Part shown: piece by piece, positions 1 to 11,111 of the stretch
Position numbering within the stretch: the stretch's first letter is position 1
Layout of the letters: each line of letters opens with the position of its first letter
Assembly: GCA_027946555.1 (NCBI GenBank)
Contig: JAPEVC010000236.1
Location: 1-52,933, forward strand
Length of the DNA: 52,933 nucleotides
Source of the DNA: Gnomoniopsis sp. IMI 355080
Taxonomy: Eukaryota; Ascomycota; Sordariomycetes; Diaporthales; Gnomoniaceae
Direction: 5' to 3'
The notes under the pieces: model-generated
The model's input: the letters and a program-made list of their open reading frames with translations, nothing else
What the model was told of the DNA's origin: nothing
Databases searched by the model: none
Program-made: the position numbers and the translations under genes

Positions 1-160
1 ATAATATTATTCTCTTTTTTCCCTTCAGCTATTTATTAAGTGCAATTAATTATACTTAATTATTTATATATATATATATATATAACTTTGTAATCTTACT
101 TAGTATAATATAGTATAAAGTCTTAATATTATAAATATAATATAATACACTATATAGAGT
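1..160. repeat. AT-rich low-complexity block, RIP-like edge
   Basis: The first ~160 bases are almost all A and T, with a (TA)n run at about 65-84. Composition rises sharply to normal after about 160. In Pezizomycotina such a step often marks the edge of a repeat degraded by repeat-induced point mutation. No transposon reading frame survives here. Calling it RIP is inference from composition alone. Confidence 0.5.
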
Positions 161-1865
161 ACTACTTCCGAGTCCGTATAAGGTCTTTTCTTATAGCGCG
201 CTCGCCGCGATATCTTAGCTCGATTCACTTAGAAGAGAGGGAGTATATAATAGGCTAGGCTTACGCGTAGCTATTGGTCTATGTCCTGGGATATGGCTAT
301 TATTCAGTGTCAGGACGGTGAGACTCCTGACCTCGTGGAAGTTGGATGGCGCAGCGGCTTACCTACGATGTTGAGAAGTAGTTCTAGAGGGCCGCTGCCG
401 CGAATTGGTCGATGAATTGGGGCAAGCTTGGACGTCTTGCAGCCCAGACTGTTCTGCTTTCTACCTTCGTTCACGTCCATGGCATGGACTTGGTAGCCCA
501 GTCCTCGAGTGAGTACCGCTAGCTGTGATGGCTCGATGCACGAAGTGAATCAGTCTCACCGCATTGATCAAGACTTTTGTAGGCAGGCACGATGGCCAGG
601 CTACCAACGGGTATTTAAACGGCTCTAGAACGATGGAGGGTCCTTCAGAATAACATCATCCTAACAATAAACAAATACAACCCCACGTTCGTTACCTCCA
701 TATATCCTTTCAACTTCCGCAAATTCGAGGCTGATGCTAGGGCTGGCTCCGGTGACAACCACGGTGGGCGTATTGGTTGACGGATTTCTTTTTCGATGTT
801 CTCATTTTGAACAATGTTCTAAGAGAGATTTTGAAATGTCAAGCTTACCAAAAGTATGAGGGACAACGGCAATTATCGAGTGATGGTCTTCCCGGCGGGG
901 CTTCTATTTCAATATACGACGGCATGCTACTCACTTCAGCACATCACGATCACTCAGTACTTGAGGACCCCAGTTAGCGATAATGAGAAAGCGAAGCATT
1001 TGTATTATTCCGATGCTTCAAAGAGAAGAGTAACTCATTGGACTAGGATCTACGTTGAAAGTCAGGTATAGAAGGGATCAAACGAACTCAGCGAGAATGT
1101 AATTAGCGACATTAAGAAAGTGGGGCAATTGTCCTATTCGAATGCTTTACGAATGGTGTTATGTCTGTTTTATCAACTGCTAATAAAGCAGCAGCGCGCG
1201 CAAAGGTGGAAGGTTAGTCCTCGTATGTTCAGGGCAATTGAGAAGTCGACAATGCCAAGTGAGCAAAATCTCGAGGCCTAAAACGGGCGATCCAGCAGGT
1301 CTCGCTAGCATTGTGCCCATTTCCCCTAGGGAACGCCTCATGCACCCCCCTCCCCTGGGATTGTAAGAACTAGCGCAGACGCCAGTCACAGGTATGGAAG
1401 GTAGTCAATCCTCGACTGTATCAAGATACTATATAAACTCTTTTGGGCCCCCCAATACGGGGGCAGACTATGAATTAGATGAATTCTAAGTGGACTAGTC
1501 CATACTTCATGGGGGAAAACGGGGGCGGGACGATCGAGGCTTTTAGTCCAGCAATTTTTCGATGGTAGGCTCTTTAGGACTCATTGATCTCGGCGTAGTT
1601 TCAGCTCTTGCGCTTGATCACCATGCCGAGCTGCGCAAATGCCGACCCTACCACTACCATACTCACAAGCGCGACGGCAAGACATCCCTACGTGTGATCC
1701 AGAACACTACATGGTCTTCCATTCTGCGAAAAATGGAGAAAGTGGCTTTGCGATGCTGCGTAAGCTTTACTTTGCGAATGTGCCGCATTATATTAGGGCA
1801 TCACTCCGCCTTCGCAATTGAAGAACTATCATTGAGTGACAAGTAAGTTGGGATCGGACACGAGC
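161..1865. other. gene-free stretch
   Basis: I see no convincing gene. Short open frames on both strands show no family motif, and most lack an ATG. A TATA-like ATTTAAA near 613 is followed by an A/C-rich stretch (about 650-690) that resembles a fungal promoter and leader, but no reading frame follows. A lost or decayed gene is possible. The 3' flank of the WD40 gene ends here. Confidence 0.4.
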
Positions 1866-3254
1866 TTAAAACACGTCCCACAAGCTTATCTTGCCATCTT
1901 TGCTTCCAGCTGCCAACCAGTGCGCGTTCTTGACCCTACTTAAGCGCTTATCCTTGACTGTTGTGTTGTGCACTCTGCGTACTAGCTTTGTCTCCTCAGG
2001 AACCTCGTTATCGGTAGCTTGAGATGCTATGACCTCGGCGTTGCCCGTATCAGAAGGGGAGATGTCCGCAAACGCCACAGCAAAGCAACCTACAGGATGC
2101 CACTTGAGAACCGCCACTTCGCGCAAGGACTTGAACGAATAAACTCGGACCTTGGAGTCCCAGCCGGCCGTAGCAAAAATACGTCCATCAGATCGAATTC
2201 TCAGTCCCTGTTGACCGGAATGCTTCGTGTTGAGGATCTTTAGTGGCTGGGTCAGGATGTCGGGCTTTCCTGTCTGGTTGGAAATCGTGTTGGGCGGTCG
2301 AGACGCCAATGCGGCAGACAATAGAGAAATCGACTTTTGTGCGCTGGTGTGATGATCTGGACGACCGTCCTCAGGCGTGCGGTCAACAGGTCGCTTGCCG
2401 TTGGAGACTACTTTCTGAGGATCGGCCTCGACGAAGTTCGCGACTGCAGGCTGCCGAGGGTGTAATGGGTGCTTCACAATGGTGGCATCAGCGCTTGAGG
2501 TAAGAAAACACTCGAGGTTTGGAGCGAGATCAAGTCCAAGCACGGGCTGCTTGTGGCACTGGCTGTGGTAGACCTCTAACCATGAACCATCGTTGTTGAG
2601 CCGGGCAACGATGGCCGTGCCGTCTTCGTAGCCGACGATCAAGGTGAGCGCGCTGTCGAGCCAGACGAGGCCGAGAGCCATGGGCATACCATGGTCACCA
2701 CCTAGCCTGACGGTATGAAGGCGGTCTTGAGAGGGAAGGTGATAGATGTCGACAGCTTCCAAGGCCAGCGTGTTGGGAACGGCTACGAGCAAGTCGGGGA
2801 CAAGCTGCGACCGAGAAGGTGACACTGCAGGCATTGGCGCCTCCGCCGGGCATGAGGCGAAGGAGCAGAAGTTCATGGTGTTGACGTGGAGGAGATGCAG
2901 CATCCAAGGCTTTGGCCTAGACACAGGGGCGGGATCGAGCGGTAGCGTGGTGCTCATGGCGGGCTCATCGTCGGCAGAAAGCTGCCACACAATGAGCCTG
3001 TTGTCTCTGCCATGGGTGATGATGTTGCGCAAACCCCAAGCTGCAATACGCAGGATTGCGTTCTCATGAGCCCGCCAAACGGCGCGAGGCCTCATGATGG
3101 TCAGGTCCCAAGCGACCACGAAGCCATCGGCGTCTCCGGTCAGCAGGCGCTCGTTGGACCTAAGGAAGGCGACCGCATGGACCTGGGCGCTGTGGCCTCG
3201 GAGGACAGACTTGGGCTGGGGAGGGTCGGTGTCATGATGGTTGACGGTGGCCAT
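1866..3254 (-). CDS. ASA1: ASTRA-associated protein 1 (Asa1-like WD40 protein)
   Basis: Single-exon gene of 462 residues. It begins with the ATG at 3254 (MATVNHHD); the frame is open further upstream but without an ATG. WD40 repeats run through the chain: an opening LRGHSAQVHAVAFL blade, VVAWDL, RIAAWG with NRLIVWQL, a long insert-rich middle, then IFATAGWDSKVRVYSF and the closing HWLAAGSKDGKISLWDVF. The closing segment and the loop-rich centre fit the Asa1 family. In yeast, Asa1 belongs to the ASTRA/TTT group that helps PIK-related kinases such as TOR and Tra1 mature with Hsp90. The next gene (TF) lies 2.3 kb away on the other strand. A generic WD40 protein is the alternative. Confidence 0.85.
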   Translation of the reverse strand: MATVNHHDTDPPQPKSVLRGHSAQVHAVAFLRSNERLLTGDADGFVVAWDLTIMRPRAVWRAHENAILRIAAWGLRNIITHGRDNRLIVWQLSADDEPAMSTTLPLDPAPVSRPKPWMLHLLHVNTMNFCSFASCPAEAPMPAVSPSRSQLVPDLLVAVPNTLALEAVDIYHLPSQDRLHTVRLGGDHGMPMALGLVWLDSALTLIVGYEDGTAIVARLNNDGSWLEVYHSQCHKQPVLGLDLAPNLECFLTSSADATIVKHPLHPRQPAVANFVEADPQKVVSNGKRPVDRTPEDGRPDHHTSAQKSISLLSAALASRPPNTISNQTGKPDILTQPLKILNTKHSGQQGLRIRSDGRIFATAGWDSKVRVYSFKSLREVAVLKWHPVGCFAVAFADISPSDTGNAEVIASQATDNEVPEETKLVRRVHNTTVKDKRLSRVKNAHWLAAGSKDGKISLWDVF

Positions 3255-3700
3255 GGCGGGAGTTGAAGAGCGTCGACCCAAGCCACAACAAACAAAGCAT
3301 CTGGGCTGGCCAAGTCCCAAGATTGAGGCGGGGCCAGGGCGGAAACAGCGGTTCAGAATGAAGTCGCCATGTCTCGGTCTCGGTCTGAGATACAGCCAAA
3401 GCACTGGTTTCGGATGGACGATGTCTTGCAGAGCTGTTGAGTTCGTAGCGGTTGATATTTAGTTTGTGTGGCCGCTTGTCTTTCGCGGACGCTATTGTTT
3501 TTCGTGTCTCGTGGGAAGATTGGGAGGAGTGTGTTTGGTAGTCCGACGTCGGGTGGGCAGGGCAGAGCAGTAGGGGCCGTCAAGTGCAGAGGTGAAGTCA
3601 TATTCGTCGACCCCTAACCCTGGAGACACATTGCTAATTTGCTACCCTAACAGCGCCGCCCACGGCACCCCGGCTGTTGCATTGCTTGATTGCTACTATG

Positions 3701-3719
3701 TACCTAGCGGCCTTAGGTA
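3701..3719. repeat. inverted repeat TACCTA-N7-TAGGTA
   Basis: Perfect 6-bp arms (TACCTA / TAGGTA) separated by 7 bases, lying between the Asa1-like and Zn2Cys6 genes. The arms match the CCTAGGTA motif that recurs in spacers across the window. Function is unknown; a DNA-binding site is only a suggestion. Confidence 0.5.
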
Positions 3720-4500
3720 CGCAGAGGTAACTCCGTTTAAGCAGCCAGGGGGCCCGGTCCCCACAGCGGCTCAACGGGCTGTCCCGACCTACCCTCCTCC
3801 GGGCGCTTCTTGTTTCACTGCAGGTCTCTTGTGAAAGCATCATCATCATCAGTCTGCCGAGGCAATTGTGCGAGAGCGGGATGTACCCATGTAACATGAG
3901 AGACATCTATGCCTCACAGAAGCACTGGTCAAGAGTTGTTTGTGAAGCAGGCCCATCAAAACAAGGTGCCTGTTGGTCCTAGTTCCGTACGCCACTTAAC
4001 AGAAAGGATACCCGATATGCAACAAAGCTCACCGTCCTTCTCCTCGGTACAAGGCCACGTGAAGCAGCGACCGCTTGTTTCTCTTGCTGACTTTGACTTG
4101 GGTCGCATGCGGGACACGATGCCAAGGTTTACCGTGTGTCAAACCATTCTCGGCACCTTTTTCCTTCAGTCTCAAATCCCCGAGAACGAAACATCCTCAA
4201 CCAACTTGGCTTTGGACTTGCCATGCACCGAATGCGAGATTGTTCTGTCCCTTCTGCCCGGTGCCCATGCAGAGAAGAAGGCTTGTCGATCAAACAGTGT
4301 CGACAGCACAATCACCACCACGACATAAGTACTTCCTAATAAGGCAATTGGTTCCTGGCAACCGCATGACGGCATTGCACGCACAGGCTTCGTTGCTGGC
4401 GGGCGATTGCGCGACCCAGGCTGGGCATTTCCAAAGCGCACACCGCCGGCTTTGACATATCTACTTCAGACCTCGAGTTATGCAAGACCATAGTGTTTAC

Positions 4501-4530
4501 CACAGTATACCATAGTATACCACAGTGTAC
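4501..4530. repeat. three tandem copies of a 10-bp unit (CAYAGTRTAC)
   Basis: Three adjacent decamers, CACAGTATAC, CATAGTATAC and CACAGTGTAC, with a looser partial copy just upstream. The repeat sits in the leader region of the Zn2Cys6 gene. GTATAC is palindromic. It may be a simple slippage product or a clustered binding site. Confidence 0.7.
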
Positions 4531-4760
4531 ACGTTGTGTCGAAATCCATCCTGTCTTCTTTGATGATCACAGCCAAATACAAACCTCCTTTGGCGGGGGT
4601 ACCATAAGAGGTACGGGTATGAGTGGGGGAACGTACGTACAGTGCAGTAGGTACAGTACATACAAAGGACGTGTTGTCCAGGGCTGCCCCAGCTCGTCCC
4701 GGTACAGGCCTGGAGCACGACGCACGTACCTTGCTGGTGCAACGCTACAGCCCACCCCAC

Positions 4761-4830
4761 CTGCCTAGGTACTGTACCTCAGGTAGGTACTTTACATATT
4801 CCCAGTAGGAGGTAGGTACCTACCTACCTA
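4761..4830. repeat. cluster of CCTAGGTAC/GGTAGGTACC motifs
   Basis: Within 70 bases the motif appears as CCTAGGTAC, GTACC, AGGTAGGTAC and GGTAGGTACCTACCTACC. This is the densest group of the TACCTAGGTA family of motifs in the window. It lies about 700 bases upstream of the visible coding part of the Zn2Cys6 gene. Confidence 0.6.
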
Positions 4831-4922
4831 AGTACACGGTAGTAAAAATGCAAGCTACTGCCGCCTGTGCGTCTTCCTTCTCGGGCAGAAACTCTGCTAC
4901 ATTCTTCTATTCTTTTCCAATC

Positions 4923-4943
4923 CACACACACACACACACACAC
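4923..4943. repeat. (CA)n microsatellite
   Basis: Uninterrupted CA repeat of about 21 bases in the presumed leader of the Zn2Cys6 gene, inside a pyrimidine-rich stretch. Confidence 0.9.
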
Positions 4944-5515
4944 CCCCACGGCCACGAAGAAGCCGAGTAGCCCTGGAGAGGTTTCGACGCAAGCCGACTC
5001 ATTTCCACGGCCGCCTGTACTACGCCGCAAAACGCCCTGGGCAGCATCTCAAGCCTCCACTTGTCTCTGAACACCGACTAGGCAATTTGAAATTGCGCGA
5101 CTCGTGTACGACCAGCCTTCAGCTGCAGTTTGATGTGGCCAGCCCCAGTTGAAACTATCGCAGAGCGCATCTGCAAATTCAAACCGACTCTTCAACCTGA
5201 CAAGAAATTCCATTGCTTGTGATAACCGTCCCCGAGCTGGAGCGTTCACCCAGACTCCGTGACTACACGAACAGCGTGCTTCGCTGGTCCTTCACCGCAT
5301 CCATCTGCGGCGAGAGGCGCAGCCTATCACTTGGAAAGCGGGAGGCTGCATAGTGCTCGTCACGTCCTGAACAGCCACAACTGCGGCGACGGCCTGCTCA
5401 GTTCTCACCATATACAGCATTATCCTTCTCCGCCCCCCTCTTTGCCAAAATCCCGCCCCGCGGAGGGGCCGGTGCCGCCGCGGAAGGACTCAAGTCCACC
5501 CGACCTTCTGACAGG

Positions 5516-8500
5516 TTGAAAAACTCGCCCCCATCGTCGCCGTCATCAGCGTCCGATCAACAACAGATCAGTCCCTACCAACGGTCCGGTGCGACGCCTG
5601 CGAAAACTGACTCCGGGTTTTGTTTTCCGTACCGGGAATTCGGCGCAGTGGCGGACAACGTAGTCCCATCCGGCGCGCTCTCTTCGGGTCACGGCCCCGG
5701 CCCGAATGCGGTGCTGATTGATGCGCAACTACATCGACGCCATTCCTTCCCTCACGGTCTAGCACAGCCCTCAGATCCGCCAACCCCTTATTCCCCCCAG
5801 CATTCACCACGTGGACATCACCAGGCTGCGGATTCTCACTATGCTGGAGATCAGATCTCCCCGACCTATTCTAGTAGCGGCAGCAGCGCCGGAGGCTGTT
5901 ATACGACGTCTCCAGCCATGCAAGATCATTTCGAGATCCCAACTGCCAAACGCCAGAGGATCTCGGATGCCAAGGTGACCTCCAGGTTCAGTCCGTCTAC
6001 GAGAACTGTAACGCAGGATCTGGAGCACGAGGCCACCATGGAGAAACCTTTATCTCCATTGAAGGGCAACGATGCTAGCCAAGGACACAAAGCGGTAGAA
6101 AGCCGACTGGAGAGCGAGTCTCTTGAAATGGGCCCGACCGTAGCTTCGCCGACCATGTCGAAGCCAAGAAGAGTGAGGACAGGGTGTTTGACCTGCAGGA
6201 ATCGACATTTAAAATGCGACGAGGCCATGCCGATCTGCTTGAATTGTCAGAAGAGCAATAGGAAGTGTGAACGTGGCGTAAGGCTCAATTTCATCGACCT
6301 CAAGGTTGAGCAGCCTCCTTACCTGTTGCCCCCAGTGGACTGGAGAGGTGAGTAGGAGGGGCTTTTCTTCTTGCATCCCGTGTGGCCAGGTCGCACCCAG
6401 TACCGCGGCTTGGACTGCCATTTTGCCCTAGTACACGAAAGTATGTCGCAGGATTCTGATATTGGTGCACAGTTCAATTTCAAGATGAGTCTCGCCAGAT
6501 TGCTTCCGAGTATGTCGGTGGGCTCGCGCGCTATGCCAAACTCGAGCGCAGCTTCGCCAGGCCTCAACAGGAGGCGGCAGTGGATCCCGAGTCTGGAGCT
6601 CATCGGGCAATCGACCCAATTCTTGGTGGCCCCAAGCAATATATCGAAAGCCCTAGGCTCGGCCAGTCACAGTCTGTGCAGGGCCTGTACTATCCGGGGA
6701 ATTTACCTCGATCGTTCCAAGAGCCGACCTATACCGCCTACGATGATCACATTGGTCAGTTATATCCCCGTAAGAGCAGTGACCCATACCTGGCCACAGG
6801 CTCGGGCGCGACGCCGACATCTTCACATTCAGGCGGCGGTGGTGGCGGCGGCGGCCGGGGTCCTTCTTTCGGTCTGGGAACACTTCACGACCCTTACGTC
6901 ACGCGAGAGGAGAACACCCAACCGGCACACGGCTACAAGACAAGCGATGTTTCTAGCGTGGGCTCCTCACTCGTGCCCCAGGGGGTGGCGGTCTCCTCAT
7001 CTGGATCATTCCGGCACGCAACGGGCTCTGGCGCACCGGAGGCGCACGATGGGATGATGACACCACAGTCCGAGAAGAACGGCGAGCGTGATTACCTCAA
7101 CTCGCCAGAGGAAGTCTACTTTATGCAGGTTTTCATCGAGGAAGTTGCGGTGTGGATGGACAGTCTCGACAATCAGAAGCATTTCGGTCGGGTCATCCCG
7201 TATCTGGCATTGAAGTCCCCCATGCTTCTCAACGCATTCCTTGCTTGTGGCGTCAAACACCTCACTCTTGTCGATGGCGGCAGCTACAAAGATGACAAGG
7301 CCCTGTACTACTACGACACAGCCACGACGCAGCTTCTCCGGAGCCTGCAGAACCCTGAGCGGAACACAGCTGAGTGCGCAACGACTGCGGTGGTGTTGAA
7401 TGTGTACGAGATCATGAGCGAGAAGCCTGCAGCACGGATGAGTCACATTGCCGGTGCACGCGCGCTTATACGTGAGTGCAAGTGGGATGCAACAAGTACT
7501 GGAATCGGCGCCGCCTGTTTTTGGCTGAACGTGGGCATGGAGGTCCTCAGCTGTCTGGCTTTCAACTGGGCCACTGCATGGGATCCAGACCACTGGGGCG
7601 TGGATCCCAACGAGCTGATGGACATGTCCACCGAGCCACCCGGTAGCGGGGGTAAGATGCCAGATATGCAGGGCAGTTACCGAGTATCTTTCCCAGCCGC
7701 AGATGAGTTCCCGTCGACAACGAGCAATGTGGGAGGGGTTGGCGAAGAGGAGATCTGGGTGCACCGGATTCTCTATATCATTGCCAAGGTAGCGAACTTC
7801 CGGGCAAATATACCGCAATTTCAGGAGCCCAGCCCCCACGATGAGCAAATCCGACAGCAGAGCCGCTTTGCGGAATGGCAGCGGTTGAAGACGTGGTGCG
7901 ACACGTGGAATGCCAACTGTCCCCGCTCGATGAGACCGTACGGCTATCTCTTTGCGTCATTGACAAAGTCGGCGTTTCCCAATGTCTGGTAAGCCCTAGA
8001 CTATCTAACTTCTGAGATGCTTCAATGGGGCAGAGCTCGCAGGAGGAGCGTCCAGATACATGCTGACTAGAACAGGCTCATCAAACGCTCAGCAATTGTA
8101 GGCCGCCTATTTTATCACACCGCCATGTGTCTGCTTGCACAGATCAACCCCCTTAAGGCCACGCACCACGATGATGATGAGACCCGGCCTGTCCAGCTCC
8201 ACCACGCGCATCAGGTCTGCGGAATTGTGGCGCACACGAAAGACCACGGTGTCGCTTCGGTAGCGATCCGCTCGCTTGCCATAGCAGGATCGGTCCTCCA
8301 CGAGCCGCGCGAGCAACACGAGGTCGTTGACATTCTGACACGCATTTACCACCATACCGGCTGGAACCTCAATCGGGTCCATTTGGAGCTAAAGCGGGCA
8401 TGGGGCTGGGAGCCACCGGAAACCTCGCTCAATGTACCCCCTTCTGGTCCTGGGAGCGCAGCGGGGCTGCCACAGCCTACATCGCAACAGCCAACTTCGC

Positions 8501-8979
8501 AGGGCGGTACCCTTGGCGCGGCGGCAGTCATCAGCCAACTGTTTGGACCGCGAAGCTCTGACGACCAGACGGGCCAAGACCACCGGCACTTGGCGTTACC
8601 CCCTGGCCCTCCGGCCCCCGTCCATCCTCCCACCATGCCGCCCAACGAATCCCGCCGTGCAAACTTTACAGCCGGCCCGCCGCCACCCTCGACGACACTC
8701 AGCCAGTCATTTTTGCCGACCGGACGGCACAACAGCGTCACAACCGCGAGCCCCTCGAATCATACTAGTCCAGCGGCGACGACGCATACCCCAGCATCGG
8801 TGTCGTCGACCACTAACAATGCGCCAACGCCGCCTAGCAGGCCGACTGTGAATCCGCTGTTGGCGCAAGCGGATTTCACTCAGCCAAACCACCCGTACCG
8901 AGACTGGTACAAGCCACCGGAGAGGACGACAGGCGGCAATTCGACCTCATTCAAGGCGGGCGGGCTATGGCCCTACTAA
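5516..8979 (+). CDS. Zn(II)2Cys6 fungal transcription factor (three visible exons; start unresolved)
   Basis: Model: 5516-6347, 6473-7988 and 8076-8979, with introns of 125 nt (GTGAGT) and 87 nt (GTAAGC). It encodes about 1083 visible residues. The binuclear cluster is at visible residues 224-251, spaced CX2CX6CX6CX2CX6C (GCLTCRNRHLKC...CLNCQKSNRKC). The splice at 6347/6473 gives VDWRVQFQDESRQIASEYV, in keeping with this regulator family. The middle and C-terminal regulatory half follows, with a polyglycine run near 6835 and a Pro/Ser/Thr-rich tail. Position 5516 is TTG, not ATG. The frame is closed upstream at 5351 and the first in-frame ATG is at 5918, so an upstream exon is likely; CTGACAG at 5508-5514 could be its acceptor. 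The protein resembles the Moc3/OefC-type developmental regulators, but that identity is tentative. Long leader with possible uORFs. Confidence 0.85.
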
Positions 8980-9694
8980 TGATGGATTGTGGTGGTAAGG
9001 ATAGCGTTGGTAGAGGACAAGGGAGGTCTCTCCTGAGAAAAAGGAGCTCTGTTGGACCCAACCTTTGCGGATCTGTTTTGTAATCAGCAGAGAGCATCGG
9101 GCGCAGTTCATCTATGTAATCTGCCTATTGAGGCATTGCGTTGGGTTGGCTGGCCCTGGCAGCATCAGAGCTCTTGTCAATTACGGTTGTAAATGCGACA
9201 TAAGGTGGGGCCTTTCATAGGCGGGCTTCTTCTATTTGTAAATGAATGATACCCTTTCACACAAGAATTAGCAATACATTAGGAAGGCATTTTGTCGCAT
9301 ACTGTGTTTGAACTTCTATCCTGCGTCCATGCGTAAAGAGACGCACAAGAGGTTGGCATGAATGGCTGCAGCACCGAAGTATTGCATTGCAGTGGTCTAC
9401 TTGAAAGGGCAAGGTGACTGACGTATGATTAGAAACACGAGTGCCATGTCAACATAGTCTAGTGACCTTTTTTACCAAATGAAAGTGCAAGGGGCCGTTA
9501 AGAAGGTCCGTTGCTGCTAAATGCGAATTGGTCTGTCTTTCCTTCGGTTGCTCGAGTGGCCCAAAAAGACCAAGAGAAACAGTTCGTTGGCATGCAGAGA
9601 TCTGTATGTTGAGGTCAATGCGCCCTGATGCGTGAGTGACCTTCACAACTTGCCGGTTCTGGTTGAAGCAAGATTGCTTCCAAGCTAACGGGTC
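8980..9694. other. convergent spacer, no gene seen
   Basis: 3' flanks of the Zn2Cys6 gene (+) and the HAD gene (-). It is moderately AT-rich, with short frames only and no recognisable motif. Confidence 0.6.
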
Positions 9695-10670
9695 TCAGAC
9701 CTTTGCCATGGTGTCTGTATTGGCGGATTGCTTCATCGCCTCTTCCGCATCGATATTTTTCGGCGGTACAGCGATACCGTACCTCTCATAGGGGAAGGCC
9801 TCCAAAGTCTCAAGGTACTCGGCCCAGCCGTCGCCGATATCGCCCAACTGGTGCTCATCGACACCGACGCCGGCCTCGCCCGTCCTGCCAGCCAGAATCT
9901 CATCCTCACGGCCCTCATAGAGCTTCTTGAGCTCCGGGTGGGGACACCATATGACGCGCATGCCGGCGCGCCGACCTGCTTCGACACCAGGTACACTATC
10001 TTCGAAGACGAGGCACTCTTCCGGTGTGATGGGCTTCTCAGCCGGTGGCAGGGTGCTGTTAATTGTCTGCAAAGCAAGAAGGTAGATGTCAGGCAAAGGC
10101 TTCCCGCGGCCAGGCTGTATGCGGCTGTCGTCACCTAGCACGCGATGGGGGGTTTGGAAGACTGAAAAGAGGTCGGTGAGGTGCGCGGTCTTGAGGGCGA
10201 AGTTGTTGCTGTTGCTGCTGGTGGCAAGTGCAATATGTACACGCTTGAGGTCTGGATTTTTGTCACCATTGACATCCCACCACCGTGTGCGTCCCAAATC
10301 AGCCAGCAACTGTTCCACACCTGGCAAGGCTTTTGCATTGGGAAAGTGTTGGCGCTGTAGGGCGGAGTATTCGGCGACGTATTCGTCATTGGTCATGGGC
10401 AGCTTGGCCCAGCTGTGGAAGAGCTCGTTGGCCTGCGGACCGGGGCGGCCTTGCAGCTTGGCTTTAATTGACCATGGCAGGGGCGGTCGGCCGTATTTGG
10501 AGAGGAGGATGTTTATACATTGGGTGTAGATGTCTTCGGTATCAAGGAGGAGGCCGTCCATGTCGAACAGACAGGCTCGCACAGGAGGGAAACTAGGGTG
10601 TGGGCAAGGTGCCGATCAGTCAATGTACCTGAGGATGAGGCTGAGTAACTTACTCTGTCCTTGGCGCCAT
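9695..10670 (-). CDS. HAD-superfamily phosphatase (GPP1/DOG1-like)
   Basis: Two exons: a 17-nt first exon at 10654-10670 and a main exon at 9695-10592, with a 61-nt intron (donor GTAAGT, acceptor CCCTAG). The product is 304 residues and starts MAPRTDFPPVRACLFDMDG. The long open frame alone would begin with a GTG, so the tiny exon supplies the true ATG. All HAD motifs are present: D16/D18 in DMDG (nucleophile and acid/base), ATSS (motif II), the Lys in GRGKPLPD (motif III) and FEDSVPG (motif IV). A helical cap sits between motifs I and II. Relatives dephosphorylate small sugar or polyol phosphates (glycerol-3-P, 2-deoxyglucose-6-P) or pseudouridine-5'-P; the substrate cannot be told here. It is divergent from the TTC1-like gene across 441 bp. 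Confidence 0.88.
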
Positions 10671-11111
10671 CTCATCTGAGTTGGCGCGGTATAAGATATC
10701 GAGGGAGGTTGGATGAGGTTGATGAATATGGCGCGGTGGAAAATAAAGGTCGCATGTACCGACTACTATACTTTGACTTTGGTTAGACAGGTAGTCGATC
10801 TGAGGTCAAGGAACTGGGATCGGGCCTGGGCTGGGGTTGCGGGTGGGTTGCAGGTGGGGTCTTTTGAGTGGAAAGGCCCCCCTGCAAGACCGCTGGAACA
10901 GGATGGTGGGGTTGGCGGGGTAGGTGCTTACATAGTACAACACTATGCCTTGCAGCAAGTAGAACCAGTTCACTGAACTGTTCTACAGGCATTGAATAGG
11001 CCGAGTACCATCCGCGGCCCACCTCACTTCAACTTGGCTCTATCCAAGCCCGCATTGGCCAGCCATGCTCTGTTCCCATTCTGAAAGGCACAAGAGCATC
11101 TGACAGGTGCT
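10671..11111. promoter_or_regulatory. shared divergent promoter region
   Basis: 441 bases separate the start codons of the HAD phosphatase (-) and the TPR gene (+), so both promoters must lie here. I see no clear TATA box or known operator. Confidence 0.6.

Larger units (their letters stand above)
3255..5514. other. long promoter/leader region upstream of the Zn2Cys6 gene
   Basis: About 2.3 kb between two divergently read genes. It contains tandem and CA repeats and several TACCTAGGTA-like motifs. Two short ATG frames (4848 to about 4970, and 5133-5222) could be upstream ORFs of the regulator. An ATG frame at 3909-4328 (139 codons) has no recognisable domain and is not called as a gene. The missing first exon of the regulator probably lies here. 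Confidence 0.5.

Noticed and set aside
3909..4328. 139-codon ATG frame in the Zn2Cys6 leader region
   Set aside because: No recognisable motif, overlapping frames of similar quality, and it lies in a regulatory region.
7006..7848. 280-codon minus-strand frame
   Set aside because: Antisense shadow of the Zn2Cys6 regulator's second exon.
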